This document shows positions 1 through 8,387 of a stretch of 41,424 nt of DNA, one piece after another. The notes under the pieces are model-generated. The model saw nothing but the letters and a program-made list of their open reading frames with translations. It ran no database searches and had not been told where the DNA came from. Where the stretch lies: contig NZ_FCOJ02000063.1 of the NCBI RefSeq assembly GCF_001545035.1, forward strand, positions 1 through 41,424, given 5' to 3'. The DNA is from Caballeronia glebae. GTDB lineage: Bacteria; Pseudomonadota; Gammaproteobacteria; Burkholderiales; Burkholderiaceae. A program made the translations under genes and the position numbers. Each line of letters starts with the position of its first letter. Position 1 is the first letter of the stretch.

Positions 1-1118
1 TCGGCGCGCAGGGTCATCGGGTGGAAGCCTTCGCCATCGAATTTCATGCCTTCCAGCGTCCGCGCCACCGCGAGCGGGTCCGCGCTTTTCGCGCGCGTCA
101 TCGCGGCGGCGAGCATTTCGACCATCAGCGGCATGCGCGCAACCAGATAATCGTCCGCGGCGGCGGGATAGCGGGCACGAAACGCGCGGTAGTACGCGTC
201 CGATGCCGAGCCGCCCGCGTTCGGATGCCAGTCCGCCACGGCGATCACGCGCGCGACGCCGGCATCGCCCAAGGCGGCCGGCGCGCCCAGACTGTTGCCG
301 TAGAACGTGAAGAATTTCGTGTCGAGCCCCTGCTCGCGCGCCGCTTTCACGAGGAGCGTCAGATCGTTGCCCCAGTTGCCGGTGATCACGGCATCCGCCC
401 CGCTCGCCCGAATCTTGGCGATGTACGGCGCAAAATCCTTCACGCGGCCGATCGGATGAAACTCGTCGCCCGCGATCGCGATATCCGGGCGCCGTTCCCT
501 GAGCGCGCGCTGCGCCTCGCGGCTCACGTCGTGGCCGAAGCTGTAATCCTGATTGAGCAGATAGACCTTCTTCACCGCGCGATCGGCTTTCAGCGCGTCG
601 GCGAGCGCGTCCATGCGCATGCCGGCGTGCGCGTCGAAGCGGAAATGCCAGAAGCTGCACGCGTCGTTGGTGAGCGCGGGGTCGTCAGCGGAATAGTTGA
701 GAAACAGCACGCGACGATCGGGTTCGCGCGCGTTCTGCTTGTCGATTGCCGCGACGAGCGCCGCCGCCACCGCCGAGCTGTTGCCCTGCATGACGAAGCC
801 GATCTTCTCGTCGAGCGCCGCGCGCAGTTGCACGAGACTCGCCTCGCTGCTGCCCTTGCCGTCGAGTACGACGAGTTGCAGCGGATGCGCGCCGTCGGCG
901 AGCGTCACGCCGCCGCGCGCGTTCACCAGATCGACGCCGAAGCGCAGATTGCGCTCGACCATCGCGCCGGCGTTGGCGAACGGGCCGGACATGCCTTCGA
1001 TCAGCGCTAGCTTGACCGGCGGCACATCGCCCGCATTCGCCGCCGTGGACAAGACAAGCCACGCCGCTGCCGCGATGCGCAGCCATCGCATCGCGCGTGC
1101 GCTGATTCCGTTACTCAT
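1..1118 (-). CDS. ABC transporter substrate-binding protein, branched-chain amino acid type (3' end cut by window)
   Basis: Periplasmic binding protein of the Leu/Ile/Val (Peripla_BP_6) family, which captures a small ligand, usually an amino acid or related compound, and delivers it to an ABC permease in the inner membrane. Reading from ATG at 1118, the first ~30 residues form a signal peptide (arginines, then an alanine/leucine core ending in STAANA). The mature part opens with VKLALIEGMSGPFANAG, the family's first strand and ligand loop, and continues with QNSSAVAAALV-like and DYSFGHD segments typical of the two-lobed fold. About 372 codons are visible and the C-terminus lies beyond base 1. 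No permease or ATPase gene is visible, so the substrate cannot be named. The start is chosen for its signal peptide; 196 bp separate it from the divergent lipoprotein gene. Confidence 0.8.
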   Translation of the reverse strand, partial: MSNGISARAMRWLRIAAAAWLVLSTAANAGDVPPVKLALIEGMSGPFANAGAMVERNLRFGVDLVNARGGVTLADGAHPLQLVVLDGKGSSEASLVQLRAALDEKIGFVMQGNSSAVAAALVAAIDKQNAREPDRRVLFLNYSADDPALTNDACSFWHFRFDAHAGMRMDALADALKADRAVKKVYLLNQDYSFGHDVSREAQRALRERRPDIAIAGDEFHPIGRVKDFAPYIAKIRASGADAVITGNWGNDLTLLVKAAREQGLDTKFFTFYGNSLGAPAALGDAGVARVIAVADWHPNAGGSASDAYYRAFRARYPAAADDYLVARMPLMVEMLAAAMTRAKSADPLAVARTLEGMKFDGEGFHPMTLRA

Positions 1119-1314
1119 GGGTTCCCGCCAATCCGCCGAAAGCGCGGATCATAGGCCGCACCGGGCGCGCCGCGCAAGTCCGCCATTGCCGACACATCTG
1201 CCCGAATGCCGCAGCGTTTCGGAGAATGCTTTGCCGCGCGTGCGTGTCAAAATCACGGGACACATCGAACGAACGCTTCTCGCGACCGCGAGGAGCAAGC
1301 ACGTGGAGGCTTCA

Positions 1315-1830
1315 ATGCTGCACAAATTCAACCGCATGCGCGCGTCGCTCGCATGCGCGAGCGTCGCACTACTTCTGTGCGCCTGCGCGCAGCCGTGGCA
1401 GAACTATCAGGCCGGCGCCGATGCCTCGACGATCACCGCGCGCCTCGGCCCGCCGCGCGAAGTCTACGATTTACCCGACGGCGGCAAGCGCCTGATGTGG
1501 CCGACGCAGCCGCTCGGCGAATTCACCACCGCCGCCGACATCGACGCCTCCGGCAAGATCGTGAACGTGAGGCAAGTGCTCGACGAGAACGAGTTCTACA
1601 AGGCGCAGATCGGCACGTGGACGAGAAAGGACGTGCTCGTGAACTTCGGACGGCCCGTGGAGACGTCGTACTTTCCGCTGATGAAGCGCGAGGTCTGGAC
1701 CTATCGCTACATGGAGGCGAACATCTGGTATCTGATGTACAACTTCTACTTCGACGATCAGGGCATCTTGCGCATGACGCAGAAAACGCCCGATCCGCTG
1801 CACGATCCGGACCGGCGCAATACGTTCTGA
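1315..1830 (+). CDS. Small BamE/OmlA-like outer-membrane lipoprotein
   Basis: A 171-residue predicted lipoprotein. The ATG at 1315 is preceded by GGAGG (1304-1308) at good spacing. The N-terminus is basic, then hydrophobic, and ends in a lipobox-like LCAC with the lipidated cysteine at residue 24. The mature part holds two copies of the short SmpA/OmlA-type pattern, a G-x-P turn followed by an aromatic strand: GPPREVYDLPDGGKRLMWP near residues 45-63 and FGRPVETSYF followed by REVWTYRYME near residues 105-127. BamE-like proteins of this fold help assemble or stabilise outer-membrane proteins; that this one does so is inference. It is convergent with leuA and the two share a bidirectional hairpin. 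Longer in-frame starts upstream lack a signal sequence. Confidence 0.75.
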   Translation: MLHKFNRMRASLACASVALLLCACAQPWQNYQAGADASTITARLGPPREVYDLPDGGKRLMWPTQPLGEFTTAADIDASGKIVNVRQVLDENEFYKAQIGTWTRKDVLVNFGRPVETSYFPLMKREVWTYRYMEANIWYLMYNFYFDDQGILRMTQKTPDPLHDPDRRNTF

Positions 1831-1852
1831 TCGCATTCGCGCCGCGCCATCG

Positions 1853-1878
1853 AAAAAGCCCTCTTACGAGGGCTTTTG
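1853..1878. terminator. Bidirectional rho-independent terminator
   Basis: The inverted repeat GCCCTC-TTAC-GAGGGC is flanked by an A-run on the left and a T-run on the right, so it can act in both directions. It lies between the convergent lipoprotein gene (+) and leuA (-). Confidence 0.8.
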
Positions 1879-1906
1879 CATGTCAGGCGAAACCGCACCC
1901 TCAAAA

Positions 1907-3451
1907 TCAAAGCTGCGGATTGAGCTTCTCGACCTTCGAATGCAGCTTGTTCAACGCGGCGATATACGCCTTAGCCGATGCCGCGACGATGTCCGGATCG
2001 GTGCCCACGCCGTTCACGATGCGTCCGCTCTTCGACAGACGCACGGTCACTTCACCCTGCGCCTGCGTGCCGGTCGTGATTGCATTGACCGAATACAGCA
2101 CAAGTTCCGCGCCGCTCTCGACCTTCGACTCGATCGCGTGCAGCGTCGCATCGACCGGACCGTTGCCTTGTGCTTCGCCCGTGACTTCGGCGCCTTCCAC
2201 CGCGAACACGACCTTCGCTTGCGGCTGCTCGCCGGTTTCCGAATGCTGCTTCATCGACACGAAGCGGAAGTGCTCCTTCGCCTGCGCTTCGGCGGATTCC
2301 TCGGAGACGATCTGCATGATGTCTTCGTCGAAGATTTCGGCCTTGCGGTCGGCGAGCTCCTTGAAGCGCGCGAACGCTGCGTTCACATCGGCTTCGGATT
2401 CGAGCGTCACGCCCAGTTCTTGGAGACGCTGCTTGAACGCGTTACGGCCGGACAACTTGCCGAGCACGATCTTGTTCGCGGCCCAGCCCACGTCTTCCGC
2501 GCGCATGATTTCGTAGGTGTCGCGCGCCTTCAGCACGCCGTCCTGATGGATGCCCGACGCGTGCGCGAACGCATTCGCGCCGACGACCGCCTTGTTCGGC
2601 TGCACCACGAAACCGGTGATCTGCGAGACGAGCTTCGAGGTCGGCACGATCTGCGTCGTGTCGATGCCCAGATCGAGGCCGAAGTAATCCTTGCGCGTCC
2701 TCACCGCCATCACGATTTCTTCGAGCGACGTATTGCCCGCGCGCTCGCCCAGACCGTTGATCGTGCATTCGACCTGACGCGCGCCGCCGATCTGCACGCC
2801 CGCGAGCGAATTGGCCACCGCCATGCCGAGGTCGTCGTGACAATGCACCGACCAGATCGCCTTGTCGGAATTCGGCACGCGCTCGCGCAGCGTCTTGACG
2901 AGATTGCCGTAGAGTTCGGGCACGCCGTAGCCGACCGTATCCGCGATGTTGATGGTGCGCGCGCCTTCGTCGATCACCGCTTCGATCACGCGGCAGAGGT
3001 AATCGATGTCCGATCGGCTGCCGTCTTCCGGCGAGAACTCGACGTCATCGGTGAATTTGCGCGCGAAACGCACCGCGAGGCGCGCCTGGTCGTACACCTG
3101 CTCCGGCGTCATGCGCAGCTTCTTTTCCATGTGCAGCGCCGACGTGGCGATGAACGTGTGGATGCGGAACTGGCTGGCCGGCTTCAGCGCGTCGGCGGCG
3201 CGCTGGATGTCCTTGTCGTTCGCGCGGGCGAGCGAGCAGACCGTGCTGTCCTTCACGAGCGACGCGATAGTGTTGATCGCGTCGAAATCGCCGTTCGAGC
3301 TGGCGGCGAAGCCCGCCTCGATCACGTCGACCTTCATGCGCTCCAGCTGCTTCGCGATGCGGATCTTCTCTTCCTTCGTCATCGAAGCGCCGGGCGACTG
3401 CTCGCCATCGCGCAAGGTCGTGTCGAAAATGATCAACTTGTCTGCTGCCAT
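1907..3451 (-). CDS. leuA: 2-isopropylmalate synthase
   Basis: Catalyses the first committed step of leucine biosynthesis: acetyl-CoA plus 2-ketoisovalerate gives 2-isopropylmalate in the cytoplasm. The 514-residue product has the usual length of the bacterial long form. The N-terminal TIM barrel carries DTTLRDGEQSPG (residues 10-21), the metal- and substrate-binding signature, and the metal-binding HCHDDLG (203-209). The C-terminal ~130 residues (from about 385) form the LeuA allosteric domain, where leucine binds for feedback inhibition in characterised homologues. ATG at 3451 is preceded by AGGAGT at normal spacing. The gene is alone, with its own sigma70-like promoter about 220 bp upstream and a terminator shared with the convergent lipoprotein gene. 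Confidence 0.97.
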   Translation of the reverse strand: MAADKLIIFDTTLRDGEQSPGASMTKEEKIRIAKQLERMKVDVIEAGFAASSNGDFDAINTIASLVKDSTVCSLARANDKDIQRAADALKPASQFRIHTFIATSALHMEKKLRMTPEQVYDQARLAVRFARKFTDDVEFSPEDGSRSDIDYLCRVIEAVIDEGARTINIADTVGYGVPELYGNLVKTLRERVPNSDKAIWSVHCHDDLGMAVANSLAGVQIGGARQVECTINGLGERAGNTSLEEIVMAVRTRKDYFGLDLGIDTTQIVPTSKLVSQITGFVVQPNKAVVGANAFAHASGIHQDGVLKARDTYEIMRAEDVGWAANKIVLGKLSGRNAFKQRLQELGVTLESEADVNAAFARFKELADRKAEIFDEDIMQIVSEESAEAQAKEHFRFVSMKQHSETGEQPQAKVVFAVEGAEVTGEAQGNGPVDATLHAIESKVESGAELVLYSVNAITTGTQAQGEVTVRLSKSGRIVNGVGTDPDIVAASAKAYIAALNKLHSKVEKLNPQL

Positions 3452-3674
3452 GTTGGACTCCTGTGGGGAGATTTATCGATTGTTGGAGATGTCGAGATGA
3501 AACTCAAAAGGGAGTTCGGGTGTTCGCGCCACCGCTGGCGTCGAAAACCTGAATGGACGAGCAGACGGGAGGCGTGAAGAATTAGCGCGGTAGGCGCGCT
3601 AGCAGCGATAGTGCGCGTAGCGACGCACCAGCCGGAAAAAGCGAGAAGGGGAACGAGAAAAAGTCCATTCAAAA
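3452..3674 (-). other. leuA 5' untranslated leader (about 217 nt)
   Basis: If transcription starts about 7 nt after the -10 box at 3675-3680, the leuA mRNA carries a leader of roughly 217 nt. It contains a perfect 7-bp hairpin, TAGCGCG-loop-CGCGCTA (3583-3601), but the stem is not followed by a T-run, so it does not look like a classical attenuator. A 79-codon frame beginning at 3672 sits essentially at the predicted transcription start and has no ribosome-binding site; it is not annotated. No run of leucine codons typical of a leu leader peptide was seen. Confidence 0.45.
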
Positions 3675-3703
3675 ACTATAACGGCTTTTGGAGGCGCGTG
3701 CAA
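3675..3703 (-). promoter_or_regulatory. leuA promoter, sigma70-like
   Basis: On the minus strand, TTGCAC (3703-3698), a 17-nt spacer and TATAGT (3680-3675) give a near-consensus sigma70 promoter directed at leuA. Seen directly in sequence; activity is inferred. Confidence 0.7.
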
Positions 3704-3760
3704 TGAGGCTTTCCGATCGCTCCAATCGACGCTTCGTGCGTCGTGCTCCGGCGGAAAACA

Positions 3761-3793
3761 AAAAAGCCTGCGTCCCGAAGGAGGCAGGCTTTT
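3761..3793 (-). terminator. Rho-independent terminator of the NlpC/P60 gene
   Basis: Read on the minus strand: GCCTGC, an inner TCC-TTCG-GGA stem with a stable UUCG tetraloop, GCAGGC, then TTTTTTGTTTT. It follows the NlpC/P60 stop codon by about 20 nt and insulates leuA from that gene. Confidence 0.88.
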
Positions 3794-3812
3794 CTTGGCG
3801 CCGGACCGACGA

Positions 3813-4469
3813 TCAGTAACCGCCGATCGACGCGCTCACGCGCTGACGCAGTTCCGCGCCGTCGCCGAGCTGCGCGTTATCGATGCGGCGCGCGCCCTGA
3901 AAGCGCTTTTCCCAATAGCCGTCTTCCATGTCGTCGACACGGATCGTGCTGCCGGTGGACGGCGAATGCACGAACTTGTTGTCGCCGATATAGATGCCGA
4001 CGTGCGAGAACGAGCGACGCATCGTGTTGAAGAATACGAGATCGCCCGGTTTTAGATCGGCGACAGTCACCTTCTCGCCGACGCGGCTCATTTCCTCGGC
4101 GCGGCGCGGCAAGGTCATGCCGAGCGTGTCCTGGAAAACGTAGCGCACGAAGCCGCTGCAATCGAGGCCGGAATCCGGCGTGTTGCCACCCCAGCGATAG
4201 CGCACGCCGATCATGTTGAGCGCGCCGACGACGACGTCGCCCGCTTTGCTCGCTACGCCAGACAGAAACGACTTCGCGCCGCTCGGGCTGCTAGCGGCGT
4301 CTGCGTTTGCATCGGAAGATCTGCTGGACGAAAACATGCCTTTGTGGGCATTTTGGCTGCTACTGTTGACTTCGTCGGCGATCGCGCCGGAAGTTGCTGT
4401 CATCAGAAGGCCGATTAACATGCCCGCGGCGGCGCGCGCGCATGTTTGAGTCAACGTTAGTGGCTGCAT
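3813..4469 (-). CDS. Secreted NlpC/P60 cysteine peptidase (cell-wall endopeptidase)
   Basis: Predicted periplasmic hydrolase of 218 residues that would cut peptidoglycan stem-peptide bonds. Residues 1-31 form a signal peptide ending in SGAIA. A serine-rich linker (about 35-65) precedes the NlpC/P60 domain. Catalytic cysteine is C104 in LDCSGFVRY, histidine is H156 in SHVGIYIGD, and H168 in FVHSP is the likely third polar residue. The start at 4469 is chosen because a promoter at 4532-4560 would begin transcription near 4525, downstream of the longer in-frame start at 4544, and because it begins directly with the signal peptide; no strong ribosome-binding site is visible. It resembles E. coli MepS and MepH in domain content, but which paralogue it matches cannot be decided here. 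Confidence 0.88.
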   Translation of the reverse strand: MQPLTLTQTCARAAAGMLIGLLMTATSGAIADEVNSSSQNAHKGMFSSSRSSDANADAASSPSGAKSFLSGVASKAGDVVVGALNMIGVRYRWGGNTPDSGLDCSGFVRYVFQDTLGMTLPRRAEEMSRVGEKVTVADLKPGDLVFFNTMRRSFSHVGIYIGDNKFVHSPSTGSTIRVDDMEDGYWEKRFQGARRIDNAQLGDGAELRQRVSASIGGY

Positions 4470-4531
4470 CGGTCGGTAGGTTTTACAATTAAAGGCTGCT
4501 AAATCAGGGAGATACGTGAAAGTTTGGAGGG

Positions 4532-4560
4532 ATACTAGCCACAAAGTATTTAACTGTCAA
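4532..4560 (-). promoter_or_regulatory. Promoter of the NlpC/P60 gene
   Basis: On the minus strand, a perfect TTGACA (4560-4555), 17-nt spacer and TAGTAT (4537-4532). The surrounding 100 bp is clearly AT-rich against a GC-rich genome. It lies between the yejF stop codon and the NlpC/P60 start. Confidence 0.7.
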
Positions 4561-4616
4561 AAGAAATAGAAAAATACAATCGAGATGGGCACCCAATTGG
4601 TGAAAAAGAAAGATTT

Positions 4617-6215
4617 TTAGGAATCTGGTGCTGCTTTCAGAAGCTTTCTTGTGTATTCGTCAGAAGGGTTCGCAAAAATCTTCTCCACTTCCCCCGACTC
4701 CACGACAAAACCATTCCGCATGACTGCGACGCGGTGCGCCATCGCGCCGATCACCTGCAGATCGTGGCTAATGAAAACGTAACCGAGATTGTGCTTCTTC
4801 TGAATGTCGGCGAGTAGCGCAAGTACTTGAGTTTGAATGGAAACATCGAGTGCGCTGGTCGGTTCGTCGAGAATCAGGATGCTCGGCTCCAGCACGAGTG
4901 CCCGCGCGATCGCAATGCGCTGGCGCTGCCCGCCGGAAAATTCGTGCGGATAGCGATCGAGCGCCGCGCGCTCCATGCCGACCTCGCGCAACACGGCGAC
5001 CACTTTCGCGCGCCGCGCGGCGGCATCGAGTTCCGGGCGATGCAGCGCGAGCCCTTCCCCGACGATCCGCTCCACCGTCTGCCGCGGCGACAGCGAACTG
5101 AACGGGTCCTGAAACACCACTTGCAGATTCGAGCGCAGCACGGTTTTTTCGCGTCCGCGAAAATCGCCGATCGCGCGTCCCTGAAACTGCACCGTGCCGG
5201 TCGAGACGCGCTGCAGGCCGAGCAGCGCCATCGCGAGCGTGGATTTGCCCGAACCCGATTCGCCGACGATGCCGAGCGTCTCGCCCTGGCGCACGGTCAG
5301 CGTGACGTCGTCGACGGCCTTGAAACGCCCGCGCCGGAACCAGCCGGCAAAACCCGGCAGGCGCATCGGATAATCGACGGAGACACCCTTCGCGTCGAGC
5401 AGCACGGGGGCGATCGGCAGCACCGGCAGCACGGTGCGCTTCGGCTTGCTCGCTATCAGCCGCCTGGTGTACGGATGCTGCGGCGACGTGAAAATCTCCT
5501 CCACGGCGGCGGTTTCGACCAGCACGCCCTTCTCCATCACCGCAACGCGCTCGGCAAAGCGCCGCACGAGATTCAAATCGTGCGTGATGAGCAGCACGGC
5601 CATGCCGCGCTTTTCAGCTTCGTCGCGCTGAAGTTCAAGCAGTAATTCGACGATCTGCGCGCGGATCGTCACGTCGAGCGCGGTGGTCGGCTCGTCGGCG
5701 AGCAGAAGCCGCGGACGGCACGCGAGCGCCATCGCGATCATCACGCGCTGACGCTGCCCGCCCGACAACTGATGCGGATAGCTGTCCACGCGCCTTTCAG
5801 GTTCGGTAATACCGGTGCGCGCAAGCAGCGCGATCGCGCGCTTTCTCGCCTCGCGCGGGCTCGTGCCGTCGTGCAGTTGAATCGTCTCGCCGATCTGGTC
5901 GCCGACCGTGTAGAGCGGATTGAGCGCGGTCATCGGCTCCTGGAAGATCATCGCGATGTCGGAACCGCGCAGGCCGCGCATCGCGTGCTCGCTCTTCGAC
6001 AGCAATTCGTCGCCGGCGAAGCGGATCGATCCGCTCACTTCTGCTTCGCGCACGAGGCGCAGGACCGCCAGCGCCGTCACGCTCTTGCCCGAGCCGGACT
6101 CGCCGACGAGCGCCACACGCTCGCCCGCGCGAATGTCGAGATTGACGCCATCGACGGCGAGCGTGTCGCCGAAGCGCACGCGCAGGTCTTCGATCGAAAG
6201 CAGCGGCTCGCTCAC
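4617..6215 (-). CDS. yejF: Peptide/microcin C ABC transporter, double ATP-binding subunit
   Basis: Cytoplasmic ATPase that powers the YejABEF importer for oligopeptides (microcin C in E. coli). The 532-residue chain holds two complete ABC domains. The first has Walker A GESGSGKS at 38-45, signature LSGGQ at 150-154 and LLADEPTTALD just after; the second has GESGSGKS at 318-325, a later FSGGQRQR signature and LILDEPTSALD. This duplicated arrangement is the hallmark of YejF. The start is GTG at 6215, whose first bases overlap the yejE stop (GTGA, 4 nt), which implies translational coupling; an ATG 43 codons upstream lies inside yejE and adds an arginine-rich non-homologous stretch, so it is rejected. 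Last gene of the operon; no convincing terminator hairpin follows it. Confidence 0.93.
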   Translation of the reverse strand: MSEPLLSIEDLRVRFGDTLAVDGVNLDIRAGERVALVGESGSGKSVTALAVLRLVREAEVSGSIRFAGDELLSKSEHAMRGLRGSDIAMIFQEPMTALNPLYTVGDQIGETIQLHDGTSPREARKRAIALLARTGITEPERRVDSYPHQLSGGQRQRVMIAMALACRPRLLLADEPTTALDVTIRAQIVELLLELQRDEAEKRGMAVLLITHDLNLVRRFAERVAVMEKGVLVETAAVEEIFTSPQHPYTRRLIASKPKRTVLPVLPIAPVLLDAKGVSVDYPMRLPGFAGWFRRGRFKAVDDVTLTVRQGETLGIVGESGSGKSTLAMALLGLQRVSTGTVQFQGRAIGDFRGREKTVLRSNLQVVFQDPFSSLSPRQTVERIVGEGLALHRPELDAAARRAKVVAVLREVGMERAALDRYPHEFSGGQRQRIAIARALVLEPSILILDEPTSALDVSIQTQVLALLADIQKKHNLGYVFISHDLQVIGAMAHRVAVMRNGFVVESGEVEKIFANPSDEYTRKLLKAAPDS

Positions 6216-7333
6216 TGGCCGCCTCCGGCTTTCACGGCATCCGCAATACGCGTATCGAGCGCGTTGCGCAATGCATCGCCCATGAAGGTCAGCAAAAGCA
6301 GCGTCGCGACGAGCACGCCGAACGTCGAGAGCGAGATCCACCACGCATCGAGATTGGCCTTGCCCTGCGCGAGCAGTTCGCCGAGCGAGGGCGTCGGCGA
6401 CGGCACGCCCAGGCCGAGAAAATCGAGGCTCGTCAGCGCGAGAATCGCCCCGCTCATGCGAAACGGCAGGAATGTGATGACGGGCGTCAGGCTATTGGGC
6501 AGCACGTGCCGCCAGATGATCTGCCAGTTCGACAGGCCCATCGCGCGCGCGGCGCGCACATAGTCTTGCGTGCGATTGCGCAGAAATTCCGCGCGCACAT
6601 AATCCGACAAGCCGATCCATCCGAACAGCGACAGCAGGATGATCAGCAAAATCAGGCTAGGCTCGAAAATCGACGCGAAGATAATGAGCAGATAAAGCTC
6701 CGGCAACGCGCTCCATATTTCGATCAGACGCTGCCCGGTGATGTCGATCCGCCCGCCGAAATAACCCTGCACCGCGCCCGCGACGACGCCGAGCACCGTG
6801 CCGATAAGCGTCAGCACGAGCGCGAACAGCACCGACACGCGAAAGCCGTATACGAGCCGCGCGAACACGTCGCGGCCGCGATCGTCGGTGCCGAGCCAGT
6901 TCTCGCGCGAAGGCGGCGCCGGGTTCGAGCCCTTCGAGAAATAGTTGAGCGTGTCGTAGTAGTAGTGATTCGGCGGATAGATCGCGAAATTGCCGGGCGC
7001 GCTGAAGCGGTCGCGCACGAACGGATCGAGATAATCGGCGGGCGTCGGGAAGTCGCCGCCGAAGGTCGTCTCCGCATAGGTCTTCACGAGCGGGAAGTAC
7101 ACGTGTCCCTGATAGCGCACGACGAGCGGCTTGTCGTTCGACCACAGCGGCCCCGCGAGGCTGATGACGAACGCCGCGATGAACACGATGAGGCTCCAGT
7201 ACCCCAGCCGATTGCGCTTGAAGCGCAGCCACACGCGCCGCCCGGGCGGCACCGGCGCCGCGCCGCGTAACGGTTGGGCATCGCTGCCGTTGGCGGCGCG
7301 CCGTGACGATTCCGATGAAGCGGCTCGATTCAA
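6212..7333 (-). CDS. yejE: Peptide/microcin C ABC transporter permease
   Basis: Inner-membrane permease of the YejABEF importer, 373 residues. A first transmembrane segment (LGYWSLIVFIAAFVISLAGP) is followed by a long periplasmic loop containing NDKPLVVRYQGHVYFP, which is characteristic of YejE, and then a five-helix BPD_transp_1 core with the EAA loop DYVRAARAMGLSNWQIIWRH that contacts the ATPase. The start is taken as TTG at 7333: it lies one base after the yejB stop, with GGAG in the end of yejB as ribosome-binding site, and the reading frame has no better codon before the first membrane helix. An ATG 49 codons upstream would overlap yejB extensively. A first-helix GTG further in cannot be excluded. 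Confidence 0.92.
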   Translation of the reverse strand: MNRAASSESSRRAANGSDAQPLRGAAPVPPGRRVWLRFKRNRLGYWSLIVFIAAFVISLAGPLWSNDKPLVVRYQGHVYFPLVKTYAETTFGGDFPTPADYLDPFVRDRFSAPGNFAIYPPNHYYYDTLNYFSKGSNPAPPSRENWLGTDDRGRDVFARLVYGFRVSVLFALVLTLIGTVLGVVAGAVQGYFGGRIDITGQRLIEIWSALPELYLLIIFASIFEPSLILLIILLSLFGWIGLSDYVRAEFLRNRTQDYVRAARAMGLSNWQIIWRHVLPNSLTPVITFLPFRMSGAILALTSLDFLGLGVPSPTPSLGELLAQGKANLDAWWISLSTFGVLVATLLLLTFMGDALRNALDTRIADAVKAGGGQ

Positions 7334-7334
7334 A

Positions 7335-8375
7335 TCAGCGCTCCAGTTGTTCGAATTGAATGCGCGGATCGACCCAGACGTAGCAGAGGTCCGAGATGAG
7401 CTTCGTCGCGAGGCCGATAAGCGTGAAGAGATAAAGCGTGCCGAGCACGACCGGATAATCGCGCCGCACGACGGATTCATACGAGAGCAGCCCGAGGCCG
7501 TCGAGCGAGAACAGCGTCTCGATTAGCAGACTGCCCGTGAAGAACGCGCCGATGAACGCAGCCGGAAAGCCGACGATCAGCGGCAGCAGCGCGTTGCGGA
7601 ACACGTGCTTCCACAGCACGCGCCGCTCGCTCAGGCCTTTGGCGCGCGCGGTCAGCACATATTGCTTGCGGATTTCGTCGAGGAAGGCGTTCTTCGTGAG
7701 CATCGTGATGATGGCGAAGCTGCCGACCACCGACGCCACCACCGGCAAGGTGATGTGCCACAGATAATCGAGAATCTTGCCGCCGGCCGAGAGCGTCGCC
7801 CAGTTGTCGGAGGTGAGATTGCGCAGCGGAAACAGTTGCCAGAACGTTCCGCCGCCGAAGAGCACGAGCAGCAGCACGCCGAGCACGAAGCCCGGAATCG
7901 CGAAGCCGACGAGCACGATGAGACTCGTCGCGACATCGAACTTCGAGCCGTTCTGCACGGCTTTGGCGATGCCGAGCGGCACCGATATCAGATACGTGAT
8001 GAAGAAGGTCCACAAGCCGATGCTGATCGACACCGGCAACTTGGACACGATGAGCGACCACACGCTCTGATGCCTGAAGTAGCTCTCGCCGAGATCGAAG
8101 CGCGCGAATTTTCCGAGCATGAGGAAGTAGCGTTGCAGCGGCGGTTTATCGAAACCGTAAAGCTTCTTCAACTGCTCGACCTGCTGCGCATCGACACCCG
8201 AATGCGTGCGCAAGCCGAAACCGCCGCCGCCTTCTGTCTGACCGCGCCGCAAGTCATGCACGGCCTGCTCGACCGGACCGCCCGGCACGAACTGGATCAC
8301 GACGAACGTGAGCGTCAACACGCCGATGAGCGTCGGGACCATCAGCAGAATGCGTTTAAGGATGTAGCTCCACAT
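7335..8375 (-). CDS. yejB: Peptide/microcin C ABC transporter permease
   Basis: Inner-membrane permease that pairs with YejE, 346 residues. The N-terminus MWSYILKRILLMVPTLIGV is the first helix typical of DppB/OppB-type permeases, followed by the characteristic FVIQFVPGGP-like stretch and a YejB-specific insertion (about residues 40-75) rich in glycine and glutamine. The C-terminal half holds the BPD_transp_1 core with its EAA loop YVLTARAKGLSERRVLWKH. It follows yejA by 12 nt and precedes yejE by 1 nt, so the four genes are almost certainly one transcript. Confidence 0.93.
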   Translation of the reverse strand: MWSYILKRILLMVPTLIGVLTLTFVVIQFVPGGPVEQAVHDLRRGQTEGGGGFGLRTHSGVDAQQVEQLKKLYGFDKPPLQRYFLMLGKFARFDLGESYFRHQSVWSLIVSKLPVSISIGLWTFFITYLISVPLGIAKAVQNGSKFDVATSLIVLVGFAIPGFVLGVLLLVLFGGGTFWQLFPLRNLTSDNWATLSAGGKILDYLWHITLPVVASVVGSFAIITMLTKNAFLDEIRKQYVLTARAKGLSERRVLWKHVFRNALLPLIVGFPAAFIGAFFTGSLLIETLFSLDGLGLLSYESVVRRDYPVVLGTLYLFTLIGLATKLISDLCYVWVDPRIQFEQLER

Positions 8376-8387
8376 GGCGCGTCCTCG

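Noticed and set aside
1880..3577. Long plus-strand frame opposite leuA
   Set aside because: Antisense shadow of leuA; His/Arg-rich composition typical of the opposite strand of GC-rich genes.
3433..3672. 79-codon frame before leuA as a leader peptide
   Set aside because: It starts about at the predicted transcription start, has no ribosome-binding site and no leucine-codon run.
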